Source: Paraglaciecola arctica
GTDB lineage: Bacteria; Pseudomonadota; Gammaproteobacteria; Enterobacterales; Alteromonadaceae
Reading direction: 5' to 3'
Assembly (NCBI GenBank): GCA_003232445.1
Contig: QIJM01000196.1
Span: 1-14,175, forward strand
Length of the DNA: 14,175 bases
Below the pieces are notes generated by a model that saw only the letters and a program-made list of their open reading frames with translations, ran no database searches and had not been told where the DNA came from. The position numbers and the translations under genes were made by a program. Of the stretch, positions 6,230 through 14,014 are shown piece after piece (position 1 is the stretch's first letter; each line of letters starts with the position of its first letter).

Positions 6230-6646
6230 ATGAACCCGATTAACAGTTTTACGTCAATGCAGAGAATGACCGATTTTGCAGCGGCGAATAAATCGCGTAA
6301 AGTTGAAACAGTATCTGCTGCACAAGCAACAGATAATCGCGACCAGAAAAACCGTGATATTGACCAAAACAAATCAAATTCCCCCGCACTATCACCGGAT
6401 AAAAGAAAAATCGATGATACGGCGAATGAGACCGTTCAGGCTAATGTACAGCAACCAATTCAACCCTCTAAGCAAAGCAGGCAAAATCTTGATGCCTCGC
6501 AAGTGGAAGCATCAAAAGATTCTGATAGTAAAGACCGGCCGGATATAAAAGTCAGTAAAGCAACACGGGAATACAATGAAACAGCAAGCCTTGCCAATCA
6601 AGACTCAAATCGAGCTCCAGGGCAAGTATTGGATATCATTGCCTGA
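6230..6646 (+). CDS. intrinsically disordered hydrophilic protein downstream of the rod-like gene
   Basis: I do not recognise this 138-residue protein. The ATG at 6230 has AGGTG four bases upstream. Residues 20-105 are almost free of hydrophobics and rich in Asn, Gln, Asp, Lys and Ser, which predicts disorder. Two more ordered patches remain: an N-terminal stretch NSFTSMQRMTDFAAA (5-19) and a C-terminal stretch VSKATREYNETASLAN (108-123) ending in GQVLDIIA (131-138). Short helices at the ends with a disordered middle would fit an adaptor or chaperone-like partner, as for export substrates, but this is inference. It lies 26 bases after the mini rod-like gene, suggesting one transcript, and converges on the membrane-protein gene with a 13-base gap. 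Confidence 0.7.
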   Translation: MNPINSFTSMQRMTDFAAANKSRKVETVSAAQATDNRDQKNRDIDQNKSNSPALSPDKRKIDDTANETVQANVQQPIQPSKQSRQNLDASQVEASKDSDSKDRPDIKVSKATREYNETASLANQDSNRAPGQVLDIIA

Positions 6647-6659
6647 CAGAAAGCGCAAC

Positions 6660-7064
6660 TTAGTTTCCTGAGCTGGCTTCTTCTTTAGCAACACTATCTT
6701 CGGCTTTAGGTGCTTCCGTAGCCGGTGGAGTTGATTCAGCCGGTTTGCTGGCAGCGGCCGTTGTTGCCACTGAAAGCTGAGAACACGCTGCTTTAAATCC
6801 TTCAGGTGCGGTGCTGCCCATATCTTTCGATAAAAGCTTTTTGCGAAAAATTTCAATGGCGCGAAAGCTGCTGCCACAGTCAAAATGAATATTCAAAACA
6901 TAGCCACGTTTGACATAGCCGATATTATTTTTATCTAGTTTAGCCCAGTCGATATTTTTGTTGGCCTTTATATAGTCCCAGGTACCGCCACCCACCATTG
7001 CCAGTAGTAGCAGAAAACCAAGGAAAGCAAAAAATTTGTAGAGAACACCGAAGAAAACGCCCAT
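6660..7064 (-). CDS. small single-span membrane protein, unknown function
   Basis: The protein has 134 residues from the ATG at 7064, chosen because AAGGAG (7076-7071) lies six bases upstream. A GTG at 7094 would add ten residues without a ribosome site. One membrane segment, FFAFLGFLLLLAMVGG at about 11-26, lies close to the N-terminus. It is followed by a region of about 70 residues with Cys63 (IHFDCGSSFRA) and Cys94 (KAACSQL), and a low-complexity Ala/Pro/Glu/Lys tail (100-134). The topology suggests an anchored extracytoplasmic domain, and the two cysteines could pair there. I recognise no family. It probably forms a single-gene unit. Confidence 0.7.
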   Translation of the reverse strand: MGVFFGVLYKFFAFLGFLLLLAMVGGGTWDYIKANKNIDWAKLDKNNIGYVKRGYVLNIHFDCGSSFRAIEIFRKKLLSKDMGSTAPEGFKAACSQLSVATTAAASKPAESTPPATEAPKAEDSVAKEEASSGN

Positions 7065-7508
7065 GCTTAACTCCTTGAAAATTAGTTTGGACACTAATAT
7101 CTTGTTGCTTCAGTTATTACTAATATTCTTATTAAGATAGAATAACTAAACGTTAATATAAATGAGAAGCCAATTCTATAAGGTTTTGACCACAAGTAAA
7201 ACCTTTGTCATATCCAGGCTGTGACCCAGTTCGACTATCAGGCAACAACATAAGTAATTATTATTTAGCCATTAATTCGATGAGCTGGCTTAAACTGCTG
7301 TTATAAAAGATATATTATATTTAGCAGGTATTAATGGGTAATTCGCTACAATAATATTGCAAGTAGATAAACCCGGAACTGATTATGTATGGATAACAAT
7401 GAATATTGATCAGGGGCTGAATAGACGCTATTTAGTCATGGGAATATTTGCTACTATTTCGCCTGCCAATCTCTCCACTAACATTGTCAGCATCTAGTCA
7501 GGAATTTT
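7065..7508. other. AT-rich intergenic region between the membrane-protein gene and uvrD
   Basis: About 440 bases without a supported gene. The ribosome site of the leftward gene is at 7071-7076, and that of uvrD (CAGGA, 7499-7503) lies five bases before its ATG. Promoter-like hexamers occur (TTGATC 7406-7411 with TATTTA 7429-7434, 17 apart) but are weak. No LexA box of the CTGT-N8-ACAG form was found, unlike E. coli uvrD. No convincing hairpin or small open frame with a ribosome site was seen. Confidence 0.5.
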
Positions 7509-9722
7509 ATGAGCATCGAAACTATTTTAGAAGATCTAAATGATAAACAACGTGCGGCGGTGACCGCATCGCTTGATCATCAACTCGTATTGGCGGGGGC
7601 AGGCAGTGGCAAGACCAGAGTGTTGGTGCATCGCATCGCCTGGTTAATCCATTCGCAGCCATTAACGCCTTATAATATTCTTGCCGTCACCTTTACCAAT
7701 AAAGCTGCCGGCGAGATGCGCAAGCGAATTGCTTCAATGATAAAAACCAGTACTGCGGGCATGTGGGTTGGTACTTTTCATGGTATTGCCCACCGACTGC
7801 TGCGAACACACTGGCAAGATGCGGGTTTACCTCAGGCCTTTCAAATATTAGATGCCGATGACCAGTATCGTATTATCAGGCGTATCAGTCGTCAGCTCGG
7901 ACTTGATGAGGCCTATTGGCCGCCACGAAAAATCCAGTGGTTTATAAATGAGTGTAAAGATGAGGGGCTAAGAAGCACGAGTATGGACGTAGGAAACGAC
8001 GCCATGCGCAAACAGTTTCTTGAGGTATACCAGGAATATGAAGCCAGTTGTAACCGCTCGGGGCTAGTCGATTTTGCTGAGTTACTATTGCGTGCATACG
8101 ATTTACTTAGGAGCAAACCGGAAATATTAACGTATTATCAAGGGCGCTTTAATCACATTTTGGTTGATGAATTTCAAGATACCAATACATTGCAGTATGA
8201 ATGGATCAAATTACTCGCTGGCGATCACGGCAAAGTTTTTATCGTTGGTGATGATGACCAGTCAATTTATGGTTGGCGGGGGGCCAAGGTCGAAAATATT
8301 AGCCATTTCCAGCGCGATTTTTCCACCGCCAGTCTGATAAAGCTAGAGCAAAACTATCGTTCTACCAATACCATATTATCGGCAGCCAATGCATTGATTG
8401 CTAACAATACCAGCCGCCTGGGTAAAGAACTTTGGTCTGATGGTGGCCAGGGAGAGATGATCGACTTGTACTCTGCGTTTAATGAACAAGATGAGGCGCG
8501 TTATGTTGTCGGGCGTCTGCAGCAGTGTATTGCTGAAGGTGAGGCGCACAGCGGGATTGCCATTCTCTACCGTTCCAATGCGCAGTCACGCTTATTTGAA
8601 GAAGCGCTAATGACCGCCAGTGTCAAATACCGGGTATATGGTGGTTTGAGGTTTTTTGACCGCGCCGAGATCAAAGATGTGCTGGCGTATATGCGGTTAA
8701 CGCAAAACCGGGATGATGACGCTGCATTTGAAAGAATTATTAATACGCCGACCCGTGGCATAGGCGAACGTACGCTGTCGATAATACGCGATGGGGCTCT
8801 CGCCAATCGTACTACGCTTTGGGTGGCGGCACTGGAAGTATTACGCCAAGGCGGGCTGAGTGCCCGCGCCCAAAATGCGGTTAGACAATTTGTAGAATTG
8901 CTTGATCAGATGGAGCACTTAAGCAAAGATCTTTCCCTGGAAGCGCAGGCAAAAACAGTGATAGATGCCAGCGGATTAGCCGATTATTTTGCTAAAGATA
9001 AAAGCGAAAAAGGTCAGTCGAGAATTGAAAATATTGAAGAGATGATCAATGCGGCAGGGGCTTTTCAAAAACCGGAGGAAGACGAAGATTTAAGCGATGT
9101 CACTTCCTTTCTCGCACATGCGTCGTTGGAAGCAGGTGAAGGCCAGGGAGGCGAGGGAGAAGAGTGTGTGCAGTTAATGACACTGCATTCTGCCAAGGGC
9201 TTGGAGTTTCCGGTAGTGTTTCTTGTGGGAATGGAGCAGGGATTATTTCCACACAGTCGGTCGATAGAGGATTTGTCTGGACTCGAGGAAGAAAGGCGCT
9301 TGTGTTATGTTGGCATGACCCGGGCGCGACAGAAGTTGTACCTGTCTTATGCGGAAAGCAGACGATTGCATGGTACTAGCAATATTCAAAAGCCATCGCG
9401 ATTTTTAGATGAAATTCCAAAAGAGTTAATCGTGGATACCCGGCCGAAACTTAAAATTAGCCAGCCAGGACGCAGGTCTGGCAATTATCGATCTGGCGGG
9501 GTGCAATCTTCGGGTGTTCGGTCTGGGCGTAGGCAAGTCCGGGTCGATCAGGAGTCTAGGGAGATTCCGCTCGGCCAACGAGTCATGCACCCTAAGTTTG
9601 GGGAAGGCGTGGTTTTGGGTTATGAAGGTGATGGATCACATACTCAAGTGCAGGTGAATTTCGCATCATCGGGTACCAAACGGTTGGTATTGGCATATGC
9701 TAAGCTGGAAATGCTGTCATGA
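7509..9722 (+). CDS. uvrD: DNA helicase II UvrD
   Basis: This superfamily 1A 3'-5' DNA helicase acts in nucleotide excision repair, releasing UvrC and the damaged oligonucleotide, and in methyl-directed mismatch repair. It has 737 residues against 720 in E. coli. All core motifs are intact: Walker A GAGSGKT (30-36), TFTNKAA (61-67), DEFQDTN (220-226), GDDDQSIYGWRGA (247-259), LEQNYRST (279-286), TLHSAKGLEF (558-567) and VGMTRARQKL (601-610). The GIGERT helix-hairpin-type segment (417-422) is in the 2B region. A flexible Arg/Ser/Gly linker (655-678) leads to the C-terminal Tudor-like domain (about 686-737, GQRVMHPKFGEGVVL), used in E. coli for RNA polymerase and UvrB contacts. CAGGA precedes the ATG. 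It appears monocistronic. Confidence 0.97.
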   Translation: MSIETILEDLNDKQRAAVTASLDHQLVLAGAGSGKTRVLVHRIAWLIHSQPLTPYNILAVTFTNKAAGEMRKRIASMIKTSTAGMWVGTFHGIAHRLLRTHWQDAGLPQAFQILDADDQYRIIRRISRQLGLDEAYWPPRKIQWFINECKDEGLRSTSMDVGNDAMRKQFLEVYQEYEASCNRSGLVDFAELLLRAYDLLRSKPEILTYYQGRFNHILVDEFQDTNTLQYEWIKLLAGDHGKVFIVGDDDQSIYGWRGAKVENISHFQRDFSTASLIKLEQNYRSTNTILSAANALIANNTSRLGKELWSDGGQGEMIDLYSAFNEQDEARYVVGRLQQCIAEGEAHSGIAILYRSNAQSRLFEEALMTASVKYRVYGGLRFFDRAEIKDVLAYMRLTQNRDDDAAFERIINTPTRGIGERTLSIIRDGALANRTTLWVAALEVLRQGGLSARAQNAVRQFVELLDQMEHLSKDLSLEAQAKTVIDASGLADYFAKDKSEKGQSRIENIEEMINAAGAFQKPEEDEDLSDVTSFLAHASLEAGEGQGGEGEECVQLMTLHSAKGLEFPVVFLVGMEQGLFPHSRSIEDLSGLEEERRLCYVGMTRARQKLYLSYAESRRLHGTSNIQKPSRFLDEIPKELIVDTRPKLKISQPGRRSGNYRSGGVQSSGVRSGRRQVRVDQESREIPLGQRVMHPKFGEGVVLGYEGDGSHTQVQVNFASSGTKRLVLAYAKLEMLS

Positions 9723-9799
9723 TATTACCTAAAGTACCCGGCTAAATGTCAAGCGTGGCTTAAGCTCAGGTTTATTTGGCTTGTATAATAAATGCACTA

Positions 9800-9828
9800 T
9801 TGACAGGTTTTCGGTGACTCAGTAACAT
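9800..9828 (+). promoter_or_regulatory. sigma-70 promoter of the DUF4189-like gene
   Basis: A perfect -35 TTGACA (9800-9805) is 17 bases from TAACAT (9823-9828), which matches four of six -10 bases. Transcription from near 9835 would leave about 42 bases before the ATG at 9877, which has AAGGGG six bases upstream. A TATAAT at 9784-9789 lacks a matching -35. Confidence 0.65.
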
Positions 9829-9876
9829 TCTATCTTTCGGATTTGTGAGTATTAAAGTGGTGGGAAGGGGTTGGTA

Positions 9877-10233
9877 ATGAAAAAAATAATATTATTGGTT
9901 TTGTCTGTTATTTCGTGGTCAGTGCTGGCAGATTGGAAAGGTTCAATCGCTTATAATAATGATAATGGTCGTTACGGCGTTGCCTTTAATTACCATGTCC
10001 AGCGCGAAGCCGATAGTCGTGCTATACAGGAATGTGGTAGTGGGTGTAAGGTGATAGCCAGATTTGCTAACAATTGTGCGGCTTTGGCAATAGATCACTT
10101 GACTTACGGCTGGGCAACTTCGTTTAATAAAAGAAAAGCAAAGCGCAAAGCAACAAAGGTATGTAAAAAGCATGGTGGGCGAAAATGCCGTATTAAGATT
10201 TCGGTTTGCAATAAAGACAATGCGCATAAATAA
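9877..10233 (+). CDS. secreted DUF4189-like six-cysteine protein
   Basis: The 118-residue precursor starts at ATG 9877; a TTG two codons upstream is less likely because AAGGGG is ideally placed for the ATG. A signal peptide is clear: KK at 2-3, a hydrophobic core at 4-15, and cleavage after SVLA at 18. The mature protein follows the DUF4189 pattern: an opening strand WKGSIAYN, an Ala-containing helix READSRAIQEC, then CGSGCKVIARFANNCAALA (53-71), a second helix RKAKRKATKVC and a final RKCRIKISVC. Six cysteines (53, 57, 67, 96, 104, 111) could form three disulfides in the periplasm or outside. The stretch 85-107 is strongly basic. The family has no established function. It has its own promoter and a likely terminator. 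Confidence 0.75.
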   Translation: MKKIILLVLSVISWSVLADWKGSIAYNNDNGRYGVAFNYHVQREADSRAIQECGSGCKVIARFANNCAALAIDHLTYGWATSFNKRKAKRKATKVCKKHGGRKCRIKISVCNKDNAHK

Positions 10234-10265
10234 GCGCTTTTGGGGTATAGCCTTTTTGCATGGTT

Positions 10266-10286
10266 AGCCGAAGGGGATTCGGTTTT
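10266..10286 (+). terminator. possible intrinsic terminator after the DUF4189-like gene
   Basis: AGCCGAA (10266-10272) pairs with TTCGGTT (10278-10284), including one G-U pair, around a 5-base loop GGGGA. Only a short T run (10283-10286) follows. The stem is short, so termination is probable but not certain. The rest of the 280-base gap up to 10514 shows no supported gene. Confidence 0.5.
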
Positions 10287-10514
10287 GCTTTACGCTGTGA
10301 TTTGGTTCCATCCAGCGACTAATAGGTGGTTTTTCAATTCTCGTCACGGATTCATTGATACTCGGAATAAAGAGTCTCCCTAGTATTGAGTTTAAATCTA
10401 TTCCCATATGTTATTGACTATGATCTACTACACCCTTGTTCGCGGGAATGACTTTATTTATAGTCAAATAACTAAAAAATTGATGTGTTCGGTGTCAAGC
10501 TGAGGGTGCATATA

Positions 10515-12836
10515 ATGAAATATTATAAAGAACCATATCGGTTTTCTATTCTACTTGTATTGATTTTATTTTTCCTATCTACGAATACCTTTTCTGAGGA
10601 TTCGAGATTAAAGGATCAGAATGTAATGCTGATTCTTGATCTATCAAGAAGCATGTGGGGCAGAATTGATAAAACGCCAAAAGTAGACATTGCCCGTAGC
10701 GTTATTAAGAAAATGCTCGATCAGTGGGATAAAGAAACTAAACTGGGTGTCATGGTGTATGGCCATCGTCATAATTCCAGTTGTAGCGATATTCAGACCT
10801 TGTCGAACCTAGGGCGAGTTAATAGCCGTAAAATAATGAAAATGTTAGAGAGGCTTCGTCCCAAGGGAAGAACACCACTGACAGCATCGGTTAGAATGGC
10901 AGCGGACATACTTAAATCAAAAGAAGCAGCGGCAACCATTATTTTAGTTAGCGACGGAATAGAAAGCTGTGATATGGATCCGTGCAAGGAAGCGACAGTA
11001 CTAAAACAAGAAAACAGTCGTCTTCGTGTGCATGTGGTGGGTTTTGATGTTGAAGGGCTTAAAGATATTTCGAAATTAAAATGTGTTGCGACCAACACAG
11101 GGGGCCAATATTATTCTACTAACAATGCAAATGAGTTAGACGATATTTTAAAATCCGTTAATCATATTATCGCGAAACAAAATATCGATAAATCAAAAGC
11201 AGTAAAAGTGGAGCGTAAACTGATAGCAGGAAGTGTCGAGCCGAAGTCAAAAGCAGTTAGAGGCACGCCGAAAAAAGCCATCAACAGCAGTCAGGGAAAC
11301 TCAAATAATAAAGTTGCTATAAATAAGAAAATCGCTAACAAGCTTCCTAAATATACAAAATTGTATGCAAATAAAATGAAGTGTCGTTCCCTGAGTATTC
11401 GTTTGGTGACCTCCAGTGACATACCAACACCCTTAGCCGATTGCGCTGTAGTCGTTGTGCCATCAGGTGGTGAGCTACAGTTAAACGATAATTTCACTAG
11501 AAATATAATTGTAGTGGAAAAAGGAGCAAAACTGTCTGTTGGAACAAAAAGTGTCGGCGGTATTGTAATTAATTATGGCGGGCAAGCGGTAGTCGCGGGC
11601 AATATTGATTATATTTTAACAAAATCGGGTGTTACAACACTAAAGGATATATTGGTTCAAAATGTACAAGCTACAGGTGGTAAAACCTATATTGAATCAG
11701 GTGGTGTACATAAACTTGATGGCCGAGGTTATATAGAGTTAACCGGTAATGCCAGAATTGATGGTGTCAACTATAGGGCGCTAATTAGAAACCCAGAAGA
11801 TGATAGCAAATATATAGAAATTCATATCACTAAAAAGGTTGAATTGTTTGAGGGAAGTCCGGGTATCAAGTATCGGATTAAAAGTGGTGGAGACCTTTCA
11901 ATTAATTCCAGCGTAAGCTCTTCGATGGTTGTAGTTCATAAAGATGGGAAATTAACTTTAAACAAAGGGTATGTTACCAAAGTTCATAATAGGGGCGGAA
12001 AAATTTTAGTTAAAGGCGGCGTCTTTAAAGAAAAAGGTCAAATAAAAGAAAAGACAGCGAAAAAATATATGTATGATAAGAGTTACAGTTTCGCAATCGT
12101 GCCACAACAGTCGGCAAAAAAAACCAATTTAATCTGGGGTCCAATATTAAAACACATTACCAGGCAAACGGGGATTAAACTAGAGCTAAAAACCAGCAAG
12201 ACAATACCGGAATTTGAAAAGGAGCTGGAGGTTGGCTGGCACGATTTTTCATATATGAATCCGTTCCACTATACGGTATTTCACGATATCGCTAATTACA
12301 ATGCAATTGCAAAGGCGAAAGATAAAAAAATAAAAGGAATTATCGTTGTAAGAAAAGATAGTCCGGTCAAATCACTCAAGGACTTAAGTGGAAGTGAATT
12401 AGCATTTCCATCGCCATCAGCATTTGCGGCAACTATTTTGACACGCGCTTATCTAAAACAGCAGAAAATTTTTATTAGGCCTGCTTACGTTTTATCACAC
12501 GACTTAGTTTATCGAGCGATCGCCAGCAAAAAATATGCTGCCGGTGGTGGCGTTATACGTACTATGAAAAATGCGGATAAAAACGTATCAAACATGTTAC
12601 GTGTCTTGTGGACCACAAAGGATTTCACACCACATGCAATTGCTGTGCATGAACGTGTGCCAAAAGAGGTTGTGGAACGGGTAAAAAAATCCCTTGAAGA
12701 ATTACACACAACAGAAGAGGGAGTAAAACTATTACATGCGATTAAACTAAAGGGATTTGTCAACGCAAAAAATTCAGATTGGGACGACGTGCGATCATTA
12801 AAAATCAATCGACTTACAATAACCGAGCCGTATTAA
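10515..12836 (+). CDS. exported VWA - duplicated beta segment - PhnD-like solute-binding fusion protein
   Basis: This 773-residue protein starts at ATG 10515, with GAGGG eight bases upstream; a GTG at 10485 would add ten residues ahead of the signal peptide. Residues 1-27 are a Sec signal (core SILLVLILFFL). A von Willebrand A domain spans about 36-217 with an intact MIDAS: DLSRS (42-46), Thr120 in GRTPLT and Asp147 in VSDGIES. Its cysteines and GHR motif match the secreted bacterial VWA subfamily. A Lys/Asn-rich linker (218-285) follows. A beta-rich, glycine-turn region (about 290-510) contains two related copies, 315-363 and 455-502. The C-terminal part (about 522-765) resembles PhnD-type phosphonate-binding proteins: YSFAIVPQ, DFSYMNPFHYTVF, GIIVVRKDSPVKSLKDLSG and AFPSPSAFAAT. 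A metal-dependent adhesion module joined to a ligand-binding module suggests sensing or capture in the periplasm or at the surface; this is inferred. No transporter gene is adjacent. Confidence 0.9.
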   Translation: MKYYKEPYRFSILLVLILFFLSTNTFSEDSRLKDQNVMLILDLSRSMWGRIDKTPKVDIARSVIKKMLDQWDKETKLGVMVYGHRHNSSCSDIQTLSNLGRVNSRKIMKMLERLRPKGRTPLTASVRMAADILKSKEAAATIILVSDGIESCDMDPCKEATVLKQENSRLRVHVVGFDVEGLKDISKLKCVATNTGGQYYSTNNANELDDILKSVNHIIAKQNIDKSKAVKVERKLIAGSVEPKSKAVRGTPKKAINSSQGNSNNKVAINKKIANKLPKYTKLYANKMKCRSLSIRLVTSSDIPTPLADCAVVVVPSGGELQLNDNFTRNIIVVEKGAKLSVGTKSVGGIVINYGGQAVVAGNIDYILTKSGVTTLKDILVQNVQATGGKTYIESGGVHKLDGRGYIELTGNARIDGVNYRALIRNPEDDSKYIEIHITKKVELFEGSPGIKYRIKSGGDLSINSSVSSSMVVVHKDGKLTLNKGYVTKVHNRGGKILVKGGVFKEKGQIKEKTAKKYMYDKSYSFAIVPQQSAKKTNLIWGPILKHITRQTGIKLELKTSKTIPEFEKELEVGWHDFSYMNPFHYTVFHDIANYNAIAKAKDKKIKGIIVVRKDSPVKSLKDLSGSELAFPSPSAFAATILTRAYLKQQKIFIRPAYVLSHDLVYRAIASKKYAAGGGVIRTMKNADKNVSNMLRVLWTTKDFTPHAIAVHERVPKEVVERVKKSLEELHTTEEGVKLLHAIKLKGFVNAKNSDWDDVRSLKINRLTITEPY
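11457..11603 (+). repeat. first copy of a duplicated beta-strand module in the VWA/PhnD protein
   Basis: It encodes residues 315-363, beginning VPSGGELQLNDN. It aligns with 455-502 almost without gaps, sharing SGG(E/D)L, then (I/M)xVVxK(D/G)GxKL and a closing GG(Q/K) turn with hydrophobic residues. The pattern resembles solenoid rungs. The similarity is at protein level, so the duplication is old. Confidence 0.65.
11877..12020 (+). repeat. second copy of the duplicated beta-strand module
   Basis: It encodes residues 455-502, beginning IKSGGDLSINSS and ending GGKILVKGG. It keeps the same order of strands and Gly-Gly turns as the copy at 315-363, with one deleted residue. The two copies are separated by about 90 residues that look beta-rich too. 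Confidence 0.65.
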
Positions 12837-12877
12837 CAGAATCGATTGCAGTTGATGTTTCCTTTTTCGCACTTCCC

Positions 12878-12910
12878 AAAGGCAGCTCCGGAAAAAATGG
12901 TGTTGCCTTT
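12878..12910. terminator. hairpin between convergent genes, possible two-way terminator
   Basis: AAAGGCAGC (12878-12886) pairs with GTTGCCTTT (12902-12910) as nine pairs including one G-U. After one mismatch, CC pairs with GG around a 9-base loop. It sits in the 107-base gap between the two convergent binding-protein genes. Neither side has a proper T tract, so it may only protect 3' ends. Confidence 0.4.
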
Positions 12911-12943
12911 GATGTAGGAGTAAAAAGTTCTTATCTTTTATTT

Positions 12944-14014
12944 TTAGGGGCGTCTAATGCCGTGCTTTTTTAGTATCTTGGTGAATTTTTCTGACTCAAA
13001 TGTTTTTATAAGCTCGTCCTGAGCTTTTTTCTGATTGGGGGTCCAGCTCCCTTTAATTCGAACCGCCTGCAATACACCCACTTTGTTACCCTCTAGAGGT
13101 TTGGGCTTATCAATTGTACCGCCCAGCGGCACAATTTCAAATTTATCTGGAAATGCGCGGGTAAAATATAGCGCCAAATGATAAAATATAACGCCAGCAT
13201 CAGCCGCGCCAGAATTTATTGCCCAAGGTTGTTCTCGATGCATGATGCGCTTACCGCTTACCCAATTACATTTTTTCTTTTCACCGCCACATTCTCCTTG
13301 ATTGCTATTGAAGATACTATTAAATAGTTTTTCAGCGGATTCTCCTTTAGGAGGATTGGGATCATTTTTTGCAATGTTATATATCGAGCCAGAGAAGTTA
13401 CCAAACGAGCCGGGCTCCAACTTTGGGTTAGGAGTGACCAGTGTTACGTCGGCGCGTCCCAGATCCCAGACACCTTTTATCTTCTTAGGATTACCTTTTT
13501 TGACTAAAATAACATTGCCATAATTTTTTAATATTTTTACAGGCTCGCCATCAGTTACGCTCATGCTAACTAATTTTTTTATTAATTTTTTTGGGCCAAC
13601 AGCCACTTGCGGTACACAATTAAGCTTTAGATTACCAAATTGTACGGTTTTATTGCTGATTTGCTTGGGCGATATCGGTGGACTGGTCGTATAGTACCAT
13701 GTCTTAATCTTGAGACTTTCGGCAAATTTGTCTAAATAGTCCTTCCAAGCTTCACGAAGTGCCATGTGGTAGTTACCCGCCGTAGACAATACTAAGTCAC
13801 ATTGGCCGATTTGACCATGTAAGTCATTGAGCCTGTTTGCAGTAGGTTCAGTCAGCGTTGGCTTGACACCTTTTATTTCACTGGGCCAGTCCAACAAGTG
13901 TTTTGGGAAAACAATTTTCGGGGTGCCCGTTATCGCTGGTGCCGCATACGTATTTATTGAAAACATAAAAATAAGTGTGAATAGACTTAAGCATTTCAAC
14001 CGATATTCTTTCAT
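12944..14014 (-). CDS. periplasmic type II solute-binding protein, molybdate/sulfate-like
   Basis: This is a 356-residue precursor. A Sec signal peptide (core LSLFTLIFMF, cleavage likely after TYA at 24) is followed by a bilobal binding-protein sequence. DLVLSTAGNYHMAL (73-86) resembles first-lobe ligand-loop regions. NVILVKKGNPKKIKGVWDL (167-185) and VTPNPKLEPGSFGNFS (193-208) resemble the hinge and second-lobe segments of molybdate- and sulfate-binding proteins. ADAGVIFYHLAL (271-282) and the C-terminal helix EKFTKILKKHGI complete the fold. Mature cysteines are Cys72, Cys133, Cys242 and Cys249; the last two flank a Lys-rich insert and could form a disulfide. AAGGA precedes the ATG by seven bases. 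There is no lipobox. It faces the VWA/PhnD gene tail to tail, without permease or ATPase genes in the window. The ligand is unknown; an oxyanion is a guess. Confidence 0.8.
   Translation of the reverse strand: MKEYRLKCLSLFTLIFMFSINTYAAPAITGTPKIVFPKHLLDWPSEIKGVKPTLTEPTANRLNDLHGQIGQCDLVLSTAGNYHMALREAWKDYLDKFAESLKIKTWYYTTSPPISPKQISNKTVQFGNLKLNCVPQVAVGPKKLIKKLVSMSVTDGEPVKILKNYGNVILVKKGNPKKIKGVWDLGRADVTLVTPNPKLEPGSFGNFSGSIYNIAKNDPNPPKGESAEKLFNSIFNSNQGECGGEKKKCNWVSGKRIMHREQPWAINSGAADAGVIFYHLALYFTRAFPDKFEIVPLGGTIDKPKPLEGNKVGVLQAVRIKGSWTPNQKKAQDELIKTFESEKFTKILKKHGIRRP

Noticed and set aside
7095..7508. LexA (SOS) box upstream of uvrD
   Set aside because: CTG and CAG triplets occur near 7296-7328, but their spacing is far from the required CTGT-N8-ACAG arrangement.
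9164..9379. Rightward 71-residue frame inside uvrD
   Set aside because: It overlaps the conserved helicase motifs V and VI of UvrD in another frame and has no independent support.
12779..12973. Rightward 64-residue frame across the end of the VWA/PhnD gene
   Set aside because: It starts inside that gene in another frame, lacks a ribosome site and runs into the convergent gene; composition is not gene-like.
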